DNA of 8,378 nt from Geothermobacter sp964501815 (GTDB lineage Bacteria; Desulfobacterota; Desulfuromonadia; Desulfuromonadales; Geothermobacteraceae). A model generated the notes under the pieces. That model did no database searches. It worked only from the letters and a program-made list of their open reading frames with translations, and had not been told where the DNA came from. Positions within the stretch are counted from its first letter, which is position 1. Every line of letters starts with the position of its first letter. The translations under genes and the position numbers were made by a program. Shown piece by piece: positions 1 to 8,378 of this stretch. The stretch is taken from contig CAZCUR010000099.1 in the NCBI GenBank assembly GCA_964501815.1, positions 1-8,378 of the forward strand, read 5' to 3'.

Positions 1-63
1 GTGGAAGACGTGACCGGACAGGTCAACACTCTCGAGGACGAGGTCGGGGCCTTCAGGGTCTGA
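1..63 (+). CDS. C-terminal tail of an upstream protein, probably a methyl-accepting chemotaxis protein (partial)
   Basis: Frame 1 is open from the first base to the TGA at 61-63, giving the last 20 residues of a protein that begins outside the window. The visible tail includes VNTLEDEVGAFRV, in which hydrophobic residues recur with heptad-like spacing (V, V, L, V, F) among acidic and polar residues. Many methyl-accepting chemotaxis proteins end just this way: a coiled-coil cytoplasmic hairpin finishing in L...V..F followed by one or two residues. The link to chemotaxis rests on this short pattern only. The next gene starts 24 bases downstream with no visible terminator, so the two could be co-transcribed. 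An alternative is any other protein with a C-terminal coiled coil. Confidence 0.5.
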   Translation: MEDVTGQVNTLEDEVGAFRV

Positions 64-87
64 GCCCGGCCTGCAGCGGTGAATGCG

Positions 88-894
88 ATGACGACTCCCG
101 AAGCAGAACTCGAAGTCATTATTCTCGGCAGCGGCGGCAGTCCCGGCGTCCCCATGCCGGGTTGCGACTGCGCCGTGTGCCGCTCCGACGACCCGCTCAA
201 TCATCGCACCCGCTGCAGCCTGCTGGTGCGCGCCCCCGGCGGCAACATTCTGGTGGACACCTCCACGGATCTGCGTCAGCAGGCCCTGCGCGAAGGGATC
301 GAGCGCATCGACGCCGTCCTGTTCACCCATGGTCATGCCGACCATGTCCACGGCATCGACGATCTGCGCCCCTACAACCATCGCCAGGGGCAGGCGATTC
401 CGGTCTACGGCGAGGAAGCAACCATCCGACACCTGCACCGGGTCTTCCCCTACATCTTCACCGACCCGTTGCCGCAAGGCTACCGGCCGCAGCTGACCAG
501 CCATATCCTGACGGGCCCGACCGTCATCTGCGGCGTCGAAGTGATCCCGGTACCGCTGATTCACGGCCAGGGGACCGCAACCGGCTACCGCTTCGGTCCG
601 GTCGCCTATCTGACCGACTGCAGTGCCATCCCGGAGGCATCGCTGCCCCTGCTGAACGACCTCGACCTGCTGATCATCGACGGATTGCGCCTCAGGCCTC
701 ATCCGACCCACTTCCACGTCGCCCGGGCCGTTGAGACCGGACGGAGCATCGGAGCGCGGCGGACCGTTCTGACCCACCTGAACCACGAGATTGATCACCG
801 CCGGCATCAGCGGCAGTTGCCCGAAGGCTTTTTCTTCGCCCTGGATGGCATGCGCTGGCGGACAAAGACCGGAAGCAAGGACGAATCAACTTGA
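88..894 (+). CDS. PhnP-like metallo-beta-lactamase-fold phosphodiesterase
   Basis: A 268-residue metallo-beta-lactamase-fold hydrolase that can be followed end to end against E. coli PhnP, the phosphoribosyl 1,2-cyclic phosphate phosphodiesterase. Visible are the N-terminal LGSGGSPGVP strand-loop and GCDCAVC with Cys26, Cys28 and Cys31, which with His233 match the PhnP structural zinc site. The dinuclear metal motif HGHADH follows (His81, His83, Asp85, His86), then His159 in PLIHG, Asp177 in YLTDC and His230 in LTHLNH. The LPEGFFFALDGM ending also resembles PhnP. All metal ligands are present, so it should be active on a cyclic phosphate or phosphodiester. No phosphonate (phn) genes are in the window, so the substrate is open. 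It is presumably cytosolic, with no signal peptide. I chose ATG 88 because GGTGA at 78-82 complements the 16S tail with a 5-base spacer; GTG 79 is the in-frame alternative, adding three residues and lacking a good site. It may share transcription with the gene upstream. Confidence 0.85.
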   Translation: MTTPEAELEVIILGSGGSPGVPMPGCDCAVCRSDDPLNHRTRCSLLVRAPGGNILVDTSTDLRQQALREGIERIDAVLFTHGHADHVHGIDDLRPYNHRQGQAIPVYGEEATIRHLHRVFPYIFTDPLPQGYRPQLTSHILTGPTVICGVEVIPVPLIHGQGTATGYRFGPVAYLTDCSAIPEASLPLLNDLDLLIIDGLRLRPHPTHFHVARAVETGRSIGARRTVLTHLNHEIDHRRHQRQLPEGFFFALDGMRWRTKTGSKDEST

Positions 895-918
895 AATCAG
901 AAGCAAAACCGATTTAAT
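891..918 (+). promoter_or_regulatory. Candidate sigma70-type promoter for the 951-4846 gene pair
   Basis: TTGAAA at 891-896 (5 of 6 to TTGACA) and TTTAAT at 913-918 (5 of 6 to TATAAT) are separated by 16 bases. They lie in the most A/T-rich patch of this otherwise GC-rich region. The -35 box overlaps the stop codon of the phosphodiesterase gene. A transcript would start near 924-926, after the TTG at 918 but before ATG 951. This would make the downstream gene and the EF-G-like gene partly independent of the upstream ones. The call rests on consensus match and base composition alone. Confidence 0.45.
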
Positions 919-950
919 TGGATGAACGTTATCTTGCCGGACTGAAACGC

Positions 951-2788
951 ATGTACCAGGAACTCAGGCTGCACGGACACCTCAATGACACCATCGAGTA
1001 CTATGCCTCGGTGGCCAGCAGCAACCTGCACCAGCACTACTTCTACGAGCAGGAAGGCGATACCTTGCGCTTTTTCAGTCCGGGTAACGAACTGGTCCTG
1101 AAGGACAACCGCCTGGAGCACCGTGGCAACGGGGGCACCTTCTGCGAATACATGTTCGGCGTCGAACAGCCGCTTTCCGACATGGCCAAGGCCGAAGTCC
1201 GCAACCGCCTGGTGCTGTACGGCGCCACCTACCGGGATGATCACGAACTGGTCTTCACCGACCAGACCGACGGCAGCCTCGGCCTCGACCAGGTCTTTCT
1301 CGAAGGCCACGCCATCTGCAACTACTTCTTCTTTCTCACCGGCCCGGTAGCGGGCCGGCGCAGCCAGCAGCAGCGGGATATCGTCCGGCTGCTGGGCAAG
1401 CAGCTCAAACGCAGTCCCCATGTCGGCACCGGCGACGACAGCGAACTGGTCTCCGAGCTGGTTCGGCTCATCGGACCGCGCAGCGCCCTGTATCTGATCA
1501 AGCTGGTACACAAGCCGCACAAGGCCTATGCGGAACTCTTCTCGCGCCTCTATTTCGCCAACAAGGCGATCGGGGACACCGACTTCGACCAGCTGCAGGC
1601 CCTGGCCCAGGACCTGGATATCGACCGCTATCAGCAGGAGCGCATCCGCATCGACGTCATGTACCGGCATCCGGACAACCGGCGTATCGTCGACGAGTAC
1701 AAAAACATTCTTATCGACTGCAACCGGCGCGGACGCATCCGTTCCGCCGACAATGCGCGCCTGACCCGGCTGAAAACCCTGTCGGTGCGCAACAAGATAC
1801 CGAGCGCGCTCTTTTTCACTCTGGATGAAATGCTGCGCGACGACCGCATGCAGCACGAGGTCGACAAGGAGGACTACCTCACCGAAACCCGCCAGATTCT
1901 CGAAGGCATCCTGCTGCACGAGGCGGACATCGATGCCGGCATCACCAATGAGGACATGCTGCGCCTGCTCGAAGCCAAAAAACAGGCGAGCGAAAACCGC
2001 GACCACGCCTTTGAACAGATGCTGCTGGAGACCGGCAAAATCTGTGACGAACGCATCCGCGACGGCGCCGACATCGCCCTTTTGGAAAACTTTTCCCGCA
2101 TCATCACCTACTTCGACCGCTACGACAGCGCCTCGGCCCACATCAACCGCCTGGCGTTCATGGAGAGCATGCGCCTGACCGAAGAAATCATTCGCAGCCT
2201 GCTGGGCAACAGAAACGCCTTTGAAGAACTCGAAGAGGGCCTTTTTGACCGGCTCTTTTTCTCGGATGTCATCGGCAACAGCTATCTCGGCCGTTACGGA
2301 CGCACCAAGGTCACCTTGCTGCGCAAGGGGCTGGCGGCCATCGCCGACGGCCGCATGACCATCCGCCAGCTGCTCGACCAGGAAGAGGAAGTCGCCCGGG
2401 AGGAGCGCCTCTGGCAGACCCTGTTCCACGAGGTCAAGGAACGCTTCCGCAATCTCTACACCCGCGCCAACACCCGGGCGGAACAGGAAGAGCTGCGCCG
2501 GGAACTGGGAGAAGTACTCAACGCCCAGGGGCTCTGGCAGGGAGAAATCCCCAAACGCCTGTTCCGTGATGTCCTGCTGACCATCCGCAAAGAGGCCCTT
2601 TATCTGCACAGCCTGCTGCCCGACATCCTGGAGAACGAGGATGTCGCCCTGCGTGAGGACTTCATTGCCAACAGCGGTCTGGACCGCTTTCATATCGAGG
2701 AACTCGAGCGCAGCTATTGCGAACAGAACAGCATCCCGCCCGAACGGCTCGAACGACTGCGCAAGAACACCGCCCGGGGAGCAGCCTG

Positions 2789-2789
<1 letters not shown>
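951..2789 (+). CDS. Uncharacterised conserved soluble protein, about 612 residues, coupled to EF-G
   Basis: I cannot assign a function. From memory it resembles a deltaproteobacterial family catalogued as TIGR04442, but that is unverified. The product is long, charged and mostly helical by composition. It has no signal peptide or membrane span; the only very hydrophobic patch is short (NYFFFLTGP, about residues 124-132). The N-terminal 100 residues look like mixed strand and helix (ELRLHG, IEYYASVAS). Later parts are rich in Leu, Glu and Arg, with a strongly helical, possibly coiled-coil stretch at about 459-529. I see no Walker motif, zinc cluster or known catalytic signature. Start choice: TTG 918 is the only upstream in-frame start, directly after an in-frame TAA at 915-917. 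The ten codons following it have G or C at only 3 third positions, against 8 of 10 just after ATG 951, and a candidate promoter overlaps the TTG. Starting at 918 would add 11 residues. The stop overlaps the EF-G start, implying a shared operon and perhaps a translation-linked role. Confidence 0.75.

Positions 2790-2791
<2 letters not shown>
2776..2791 (+). promoter_or_regulatory. Shine-Dalgarno and stop/start overlap (TGATG) coupling two genes
   Basis: GGGGA at 2776-2780 lies 8 bases before the ATG at 2789-2791. The upstream stop TGA (2787-2789) shares its final A with that ATG. This arrangement typically gives translational coupling by re-initiation, so the unknown protein and the EF-G-like GTPase are probably made in linked amounts. 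It also fixes the GTPase start; the same frame stays open upstream to 2717, but that stretch lies inside the preceding gene. Confidence 0.7.
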
Positions 2792-4846
<2,055 letters not shown>

Positions 4847-4880
4847 CGCCCCCCCTGCCCCCGGCCCCTGTCTCCTCCCC
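4847..4880 (+). terminator. C-rich, A-free tract, candidate Rho loading (rut) region
   Basis: Directly after the EF-G stop codon, 24 of 34 bases are C, with 5 G, 5 T and no A. I find no GC hairpin with a following T run anywhere in the gap, so an intrinsic terminator is unlikely. C-rich, G-poor RNA just past a stop codon is the usual setting for Rho loading, which would separate the EF-G transcript from the prkA unit. The tract is short and unproven; it could simply be compositional bias. Confidence 0.3.
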
Positions 4881-4882
4881 GG

Positions 4883-4913
4883 TGGAAATGCCCTCCTGAG
4901 CGGCTATACTTTG
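4883..4913 (+). promoter_or_regulatory. Candidate sigma-S (RpoS)-type promoter of the prkA-yeaH unit
   Basis: GCTATACTT at 4903-4911 matches the first nine positions of the sigma-S extended -10 consensus KCTAYACTTAA; the hexamer TATACT is at 4905-4910. A weak -35-like TGGAAA lies at 4883-4888, 16 bases upstream, as expected since sigma-S depends little on the -35. The predicted start is near 4917, giving a leader of about 36 bases that carries the strong ribosome site. In E. coli the homologous yeaG-yeaH operon is known to be RpoS-dependent, which supports the call. The housekeeping sigma factor could also use this element. Confidence 0.55.
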
Positions 4914-4941
4914 TGCTACAGCGCAGTGAATCTACCACCAC

Positions 4942-4948
4942 GGGAGGA
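4942..4948 (+). promoter_or_regulatory. Strong Shine-Dalgarno sequence of prkA
   Basis: GGGAGGA ends 5 bases before ATG 4954. It is the best ribosome binding site in the window and fixes the start of the PrkA gene, implying high expression once transcribed. Confidence 0.8.
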
Positions 4949-4953
4949 CAGCG

Positions 4954-7017
4954 ATGGCAACCCGAGCAACAGCCCCGACCCTGATCAATCACGTCAAGGC
5001 GGTTCAGCGCGGTCAGCGCCGCTTTGAAAACGCCGTGCAGGGTATTGCCCGCATGATTCTGGAGCAGCCGATCGAAAAGACGGTGGTCAACGGCAAGACC
5101 ACTTACGATTTCAAGATCTTTCGGCAGGGAGACAAGCATGTTATCGGCATGTATGACGAAATCAACAGCTTTGTCTCCTTCGTCAAGGATGCCGCCGAAG
5201 GGGGCTCCTCCAAGGAGATGGCCTTTGTCCTGGTCGGTGAGCCGGGCAACGGCAAAACCTTCTTTGTCGAGTATCTGTGCAGCTGTTACCGGCGCTTTCT
5301 GGCCCAGCCGGAAAACCGCAAATACACCTTTGCCTTCACCGGCATGGACAAGATAGGCGGCTACGGCAAACTGAGCCGCATCGAGTCCCAGACCTACGAA
5401 GACCCCATGGTGCTGGCCATGAATCTGGGGGAGACCGAAGACGAAAGCCGGAAATGGCTGGCCGCCAAAGGAGGTTTTTCGGACAAGCAGATTGACGAGC
5501 TGTACCGCAACTACCGTCCGCTTGGAGCCTGCAGCGAGTACATCTGGAACGATATCCGCCGTCACACCGACGGCAAAATCGACGACATGCTCAAACACAT
5601 CGAGATCGTCCCGGTGCCGATGACCGAAAGTCTGGGCACCATCACCGGCAAGTACTCGGCCAAGGACAAGATCACCTCGAGCGCCGTCGATCTTTTGGGC
5701 GAAGAGTCGATCCAGCGGCTGCTGCATATCACCGACACCAACAACCCGTACCGCTTCGACCTGCGCCGGGGCGCCCTGGCACGCGTCGCCGGCGGCGGCA
5801 TCCACTTTTCGGACGAGATTTTCAAGAACAAAAAAGACCTGGTTCAGGTCTATCTGGCGGTGATTCAGAACCGCACCATCGAAATCGACGGCTTCAAATG
5901 GCCCATCGACACCATGATCATCGCCACCAGCAACAATTCCGAGTTCAACCGCTTCCTTTCCGAAAAGGAGGAAGCGCCGATCATCGACCGCTGCCGCATC
6001 TGCTACGTCTCCCACAACACCGACTACCTGAGACAAAAGGATTTGACCGCCTACGCCATCGGCTCGGAGACCAAAACCACCCTGGCCCGCGAACAACTGC
6101 ATCAGGACCCCAATCTCAATTACGCAGCCTCGGTGGCGGTCGTACTGACCCGGCTGCCGCGCTCGGAAAAGCTGACCCCGATCGAAACCATGAAGCTGGC
6201 CGCCGGCGAGGTCGCGGGCGAGAAGAGCATCAAGACCCTGGCGGAAGTCATCGACACCCTCAACCAGGAACCGGATATCACCAAGCGCTTCGGCCAGAAG
6301 GGACTCGGACAGCGCAATCTCGGCCGGGCGATCCAGCTGCTGGGCGAAAGTTCGGAAACCAACGAGGGGCGCTGCATGGTCGCCCTCGACATCTTTCCGG
6401 CCCTGGAGCGCATCATCCTCGACTACGTGCCGGACGCCAATGACCGCGCCAAGTATCTGGAGGATCTGAAACTGGCCCGCACCCTCTATCGCGAACGGGT
6501 CATGACCGAAATGTTCAACGCCTACATGGATGAGCCGATGGCTATCCGCAAGGACGTCATGAACTACGTCAACATGATTATCGGTATCGACGCCGAAAAT
6601 CTCGGTCCGGACAAGATGTGGAAATACAAGGACCCCCAGACCGGCGAGCTGAAAGCCATCAAGATCGATGAACGTTTCGTCCAGAGTGTCGAGGCGTTGC
6701 TGGGCCTGAAAACCGAGGAACAGCGCGAAACCTTCCGCACCACCATTCGCAAGATTTACGGCCAGAAGATCACCACCGATCCCAACTACGATTTCATGGA
6801 CAACCTCGAACTGGTCAAGGCGGTCACCGACGTGCGTCTCAAGTCGGATATCGCCGGCGCCGGCAGCCTGATCGGCGCGCTGGCCAACCGTACCAACGAG
6901 GAAAACCAGAAACTCTACGACCGCATGATCACCACCATGCTGGAAAAACTCGGCTACTGCCGCACCTGCGCCCAGAAGACCATCGAGTACTTCTGCACCC
7001 AGGAGGACGAAACCTGA
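4954..7017 (+). CDS. prkA: PrkA/YeaG-family AAA+ protein (historically 'serine protein kinase')
   Basis: A 687-residue, full-length member of the PrkA/YeaG family, slightly longer than the roughly 630-645 residues usual in Bacillus and E. coli. The N-terminal AAA+ module carries Walker A GEPGNGKT at 95-102 and Walker B IHFSDE at 283-288 with Asp287 and Glu288. A sensor-1-like Asn sits in TSNNSEF (327-328), and Arg346 and Arg348 in IIDRCRICYV are possible arginine fingers. The family-specific GMDKIGGYGKLSRIESQTYEDP stretch starts at residue 130. The C-terminal PrkA domain spans about 430-680 and ends with CRTC at 669-672 plus Cys681. The family was named for kinase activity; later work on the B. 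subtilis protein described ATP-dependent protease activity, so 'kinase' should be read with care. It is cytosolic. YeaG works in starvation and stationary-phase stress responses. It is the first gene of a unit with the YeaH gene 27 bases downstream, has its own promoter-like element, and shows intact ATPase residues. Confidence 0.93.
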   Translation: MATRATAPTLINHVKAVQRGQRRFENAVQGIARMILEQPIEKTVVNGKTTYDFKIFRQGDKHVIGMYDEINSFVSFVKDAAEGGSSKEMAFVLVGEPGNGKTFFVEYLCSCYRRFLAQPENRKYTFAFTGMDKIGGYGKLSRIESQTYEDPMVLAMNLGETEDESRKWLAAKGGFSDKQIDELYRNYRPLGACSEYIWNDIRRHTDGKIDDMLKHIEIVPVPMTESLGTITGKYSAKDKITSSAVDLLGEESIQRLLHITDTNNPYRFDLRRGALARVAGGGIHFSDEIFKNKKDLVQVYLAVIQNRTIEIDGFKWPIDTMIIATSNNSEFNRFLSEKEEAPIIDRCRICYVSHNTDYLRQKDLTAYAIGSETKTTLAREQLHQDPNLNYAASVAVVLTRLPRSEKLTPIETMKLAAGEVAGEKSIKTLAEVIDTLNQEPDITKRFGQKGLGQRNLGRAIQLLGESSETNEGRCMVALDIFPALERIILDYVPDANDRAKYLEDLKLARTLYRERVMTEMFNAYMDEPMAIRKDVMNYVNMIIGIDAENLGPDKMWKYKDPQTGELKAIKIDERFVQSVEALLGLKTEEQRETFRTTIRKIYGQKITTDPNYDFMDNLELVKAVTDVRLKSDIAGAGSLIGALANRTNEENQKLYDRMITTMLEKLGYCRTCAQKTIEYFCTQEDET

Positions 7018-7044
7018 TCCGGCATCTACGCCCTGGGGACAGCC

Positions 7045-8378
7045 ATGAAGAAGACGCTCTGGCGACGCTACCGACAACTGAAACAGGCCGGGCTGACCGA
7101 TGCGCAAAAGCGGCACATGCTGGCCGAATTGCGCCACCGCGGCCGTCACGACCTGCCCGGGCCGCAAGATCAAACGGTCATTGTCGACAGCCTGTACGCC
7201 TGGACCGACTTTGCCCTGCTGCAGAATCTGGCGGTCTCCGTCGGTCCCTATATCACCCGCATCCGCTCGCTTGATGAGCTGCTCGAGCGCGACCGCCAGC
7301 GCGAACAGGACGGTTTCCCGCGCAAAATCCGGGTCGGCCGCATGATCCGTCCGGGGCGCGGGGGCGAGGACAAGGTCGTTGTCGTCCCGACCACGGTCGA
7401 GGAAAAACTGCTGCATGATATGAACCCCAGCCCTGCGGGTGAAGGAAGCTCCGGCGGCTCCGGTGAAGGGGATGAGGGCGAGCTGATCGGCGAACAGCCG
7501 GTGCGCCAGCAGGGCGAAGGGGGGGACGGCCAGGCCGGTCAGGGCAGCGGCGGCCAGCACGAACTCGAGTCAAGCGCCTACGACCTCGGACGCATTCTCA
7601 CCGAACAGTTCGAGCTGCCCAACCTCAAGGACAAGGGCAAAAAACGTTCGCTGACCCGCACCACCTTCGATTTGACCGACCGCAACCGCGGCTTCGGCCA
7701 GATTCTCGACAAGAAGGCGACCCTGCGCCGCATTCTGCAGACCAATATCGGCCTGGAACGCCTGCCCGACATTGACCACATCGACACCACCGAATTTCTC
7801 ATATCTCCCGACGACAAGGTCTACCGCATCCTGTCGGAGGAGAAGGACTACGAATCCCAGGCCGTGGTCTTTTTTGTACGCGACTACTCCGGCTCCATGG
7901 GCGGCAAGGCCACCGAAGTGGTCTGCACCCAGCATGTGCTGATCTACAGCTGGCTGCTCTACCAGTACCAGCGCCAGGTGGAAACCCGCTTCATTCTGCA
8001 CGATACCGAAGCGAAGGAAGTCGAGGACTTCTACACCTACTACAACTCGCGCGTCGCCGGCGGTACCGAAGTCGCCTCCGCGTACCGCCTGGTCAACGAA
8101 ATTGTCGAATCCGAGGGGCTGGACCGGGACTACAACATCTACGTCTTCCACGGTACCGACGGGGATGACTGGGACACCACCGGGGAGAAGACCATTCCGG
8201 AACTGAAACGGATGCTGCGTTACGCCAGCCGGGTCGGCATCACCATCGCCGAGCACACCTACACCGATACCGGCAACACCGAGGTCGACAAGTACCTGCG
8301 CAAGTCCGGTCTGCTCAAGGACGCCGAAAACCTCCTGCGCAAGGATACCCTGAGCGAAACCAGTGACGAGGCGCGCAT
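7045..8378 (+). CDS. yeaH: YeaH/DUF444-family von Willebrand A protein (3' end outside window)
   Basis: The frame from ATG 7045 stays open to the last base, giving 444 complete residues without a stop, so the gene is cut by the window edge. GGGGA at 7035-7039 with a 5-base spacer supports the start. The N-terminal 125 residues are charged and helical. A Gly/Ser/Glu-rich, disordered linker follows at about 131-170, like the Gly-rich stretch of E. coli YeaH. The family core begins at LTEQFELPNLKDK (about 185-197). A von Willebrand A domain starts near 273, with a complete metal (MIDAS) site: DYSGS at 280-284 (Asp280, Ser282, Ser284), Thr341 in GGTEV and Asp372/Asp374 in GTDGDDW. YeaH partners genetically with PrkA/YeaG in stress responses; the MIDAS site suggests metal-dependent protein binding. 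The head is longer than in E. coli YeaH and unlike it, while the stretch between the core and the VWA domain is shorter. A SpoVR/YcgB gene would be expected next. Confidence 0.9.
   Translation, partial: MKKTLWRRYRQLKQAGLTDAQKRHMLAELRHRGRHDLPGPQDQTVIVDSLYAWTDFALLQNLAVSVGPYITRIRSLDELLERDRQREQDGFPRKIRVGRMIRPGRGGEDKVVVVPTTVEEKLLHDMNPSPAGEGSSGGSGEGDEGELIGEQPVRQQGEGGDGQAGQGSGGQHELESSAYDLGRILTEQFELPNLKDKGKKRSLTRTTFDLTDRNRGFGQILDKKATLRRILQTNIGLERLPDIDHIDTTEFLISPDDKVYRILSEEKDYESQAVVFFVRDYSGSMGGKATEVVCTQHVLIYSWLLYQYQRQVETRFILHDTEAKEVEDFYTYYNSRVAGGTEVASAYRLVNEIVESEGLDRDYNIYVFHGTDGDDWDTTGEKTIPELKRMLRYASRVGITIAEHTYTDTGNTEVDKYLRKSGLLKDAENLLRKDTLSETSDEAR

Noticed and set aside
2717..2788. N-terminal extension of EF-G from an upstream in-frame ATG at 2717
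   Set aside because: The extension lies wholly inside the preceding gene, and ATG 2789 has a good ribosome site and yields the usual EF-G N-terminus.
4847..4953. Possible sigma54 promoter ahead of prkA, considered because E. coli yeaG is linked to nitrogen starvation
   Set aside because: No GG and GC pair with the required 10-base spacing, and no TTGC-type -12 element, is present in the gap.
4847..4953. Intrinsic terminator or riboswitch between EF-G and prkA
   Set aside because: I found no stable inverted repeat followed by a T run, and the leader from the predicted start is only about 36 bases, too short for a riboswitch.

Overview
The window is a dense, high-GC block (strong G/C preference at third codon positions) in which every supported gene lies on the + strand and no gap exceeds 107 bases. 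Gene content suggests a Gram-negative deltaproteobacterium of the Desulfuromonas/Geobacter type. The reasons are a chemoreceptor-like tail, a divergent second-type EF-G, a large cytosolic protein resembling a family I associate with that group, and a PrkA (YeaG) / YeaH (DUF444) stress pair. This placement is inference from gene content and composition, not from a marker gene.

Left part, 1-4846. The last 20 codons of an upstream gene, probably a methyl-accepting chemotaxis protein, are followed closely by a PhnP-like metallo-beta-lactamase-fold phosphodiesterase (88-894). Next come an uncharacterised soluble protein of about 612 residues (951-2789) and an EF-G-like GTPase (2789-4846). The last two genes share one base (TGATG) and are probably translationally coupled. 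A sigma70-like promoter sits across the end of the phosphodiesterase gene (891-918). It supports ATG 951 as the start of the unknown protein and suggests that this protein and the GTPase can be expressed as their own unit. The GTPase has all G motifs but has lost the usual sequences of both domain IV tip loops, so its role is probably not plain translocation.

Middle, 4847-4953. The only sizeable intergenic region holds a C-rich, A-free tract just after the EF-G stop (candidate Rho loading site). It is followed by a close match to the sigma-S extended -10 element and a very strong Shine-Dalgarno sequence.

Right part, 4954-8378. A complete PrkA/YeaG AAA+ protein is followed after 27 bases by a YeaH-type von Willebrand A protein that runs off the window. 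In many proteobacteria these two are followed by a SpoVR/YcgB gene, which would be expected just beyond the right edge. The layout suggests a translation-related pair beside a starvation/stationary-phase stress operon. Nothing here is mobile, and I see no tRNA, rRNA, CRISPR or insertion sequence. The most original target is the coupled pair of the unknown 612-residue protein and the tip-less EF-G.
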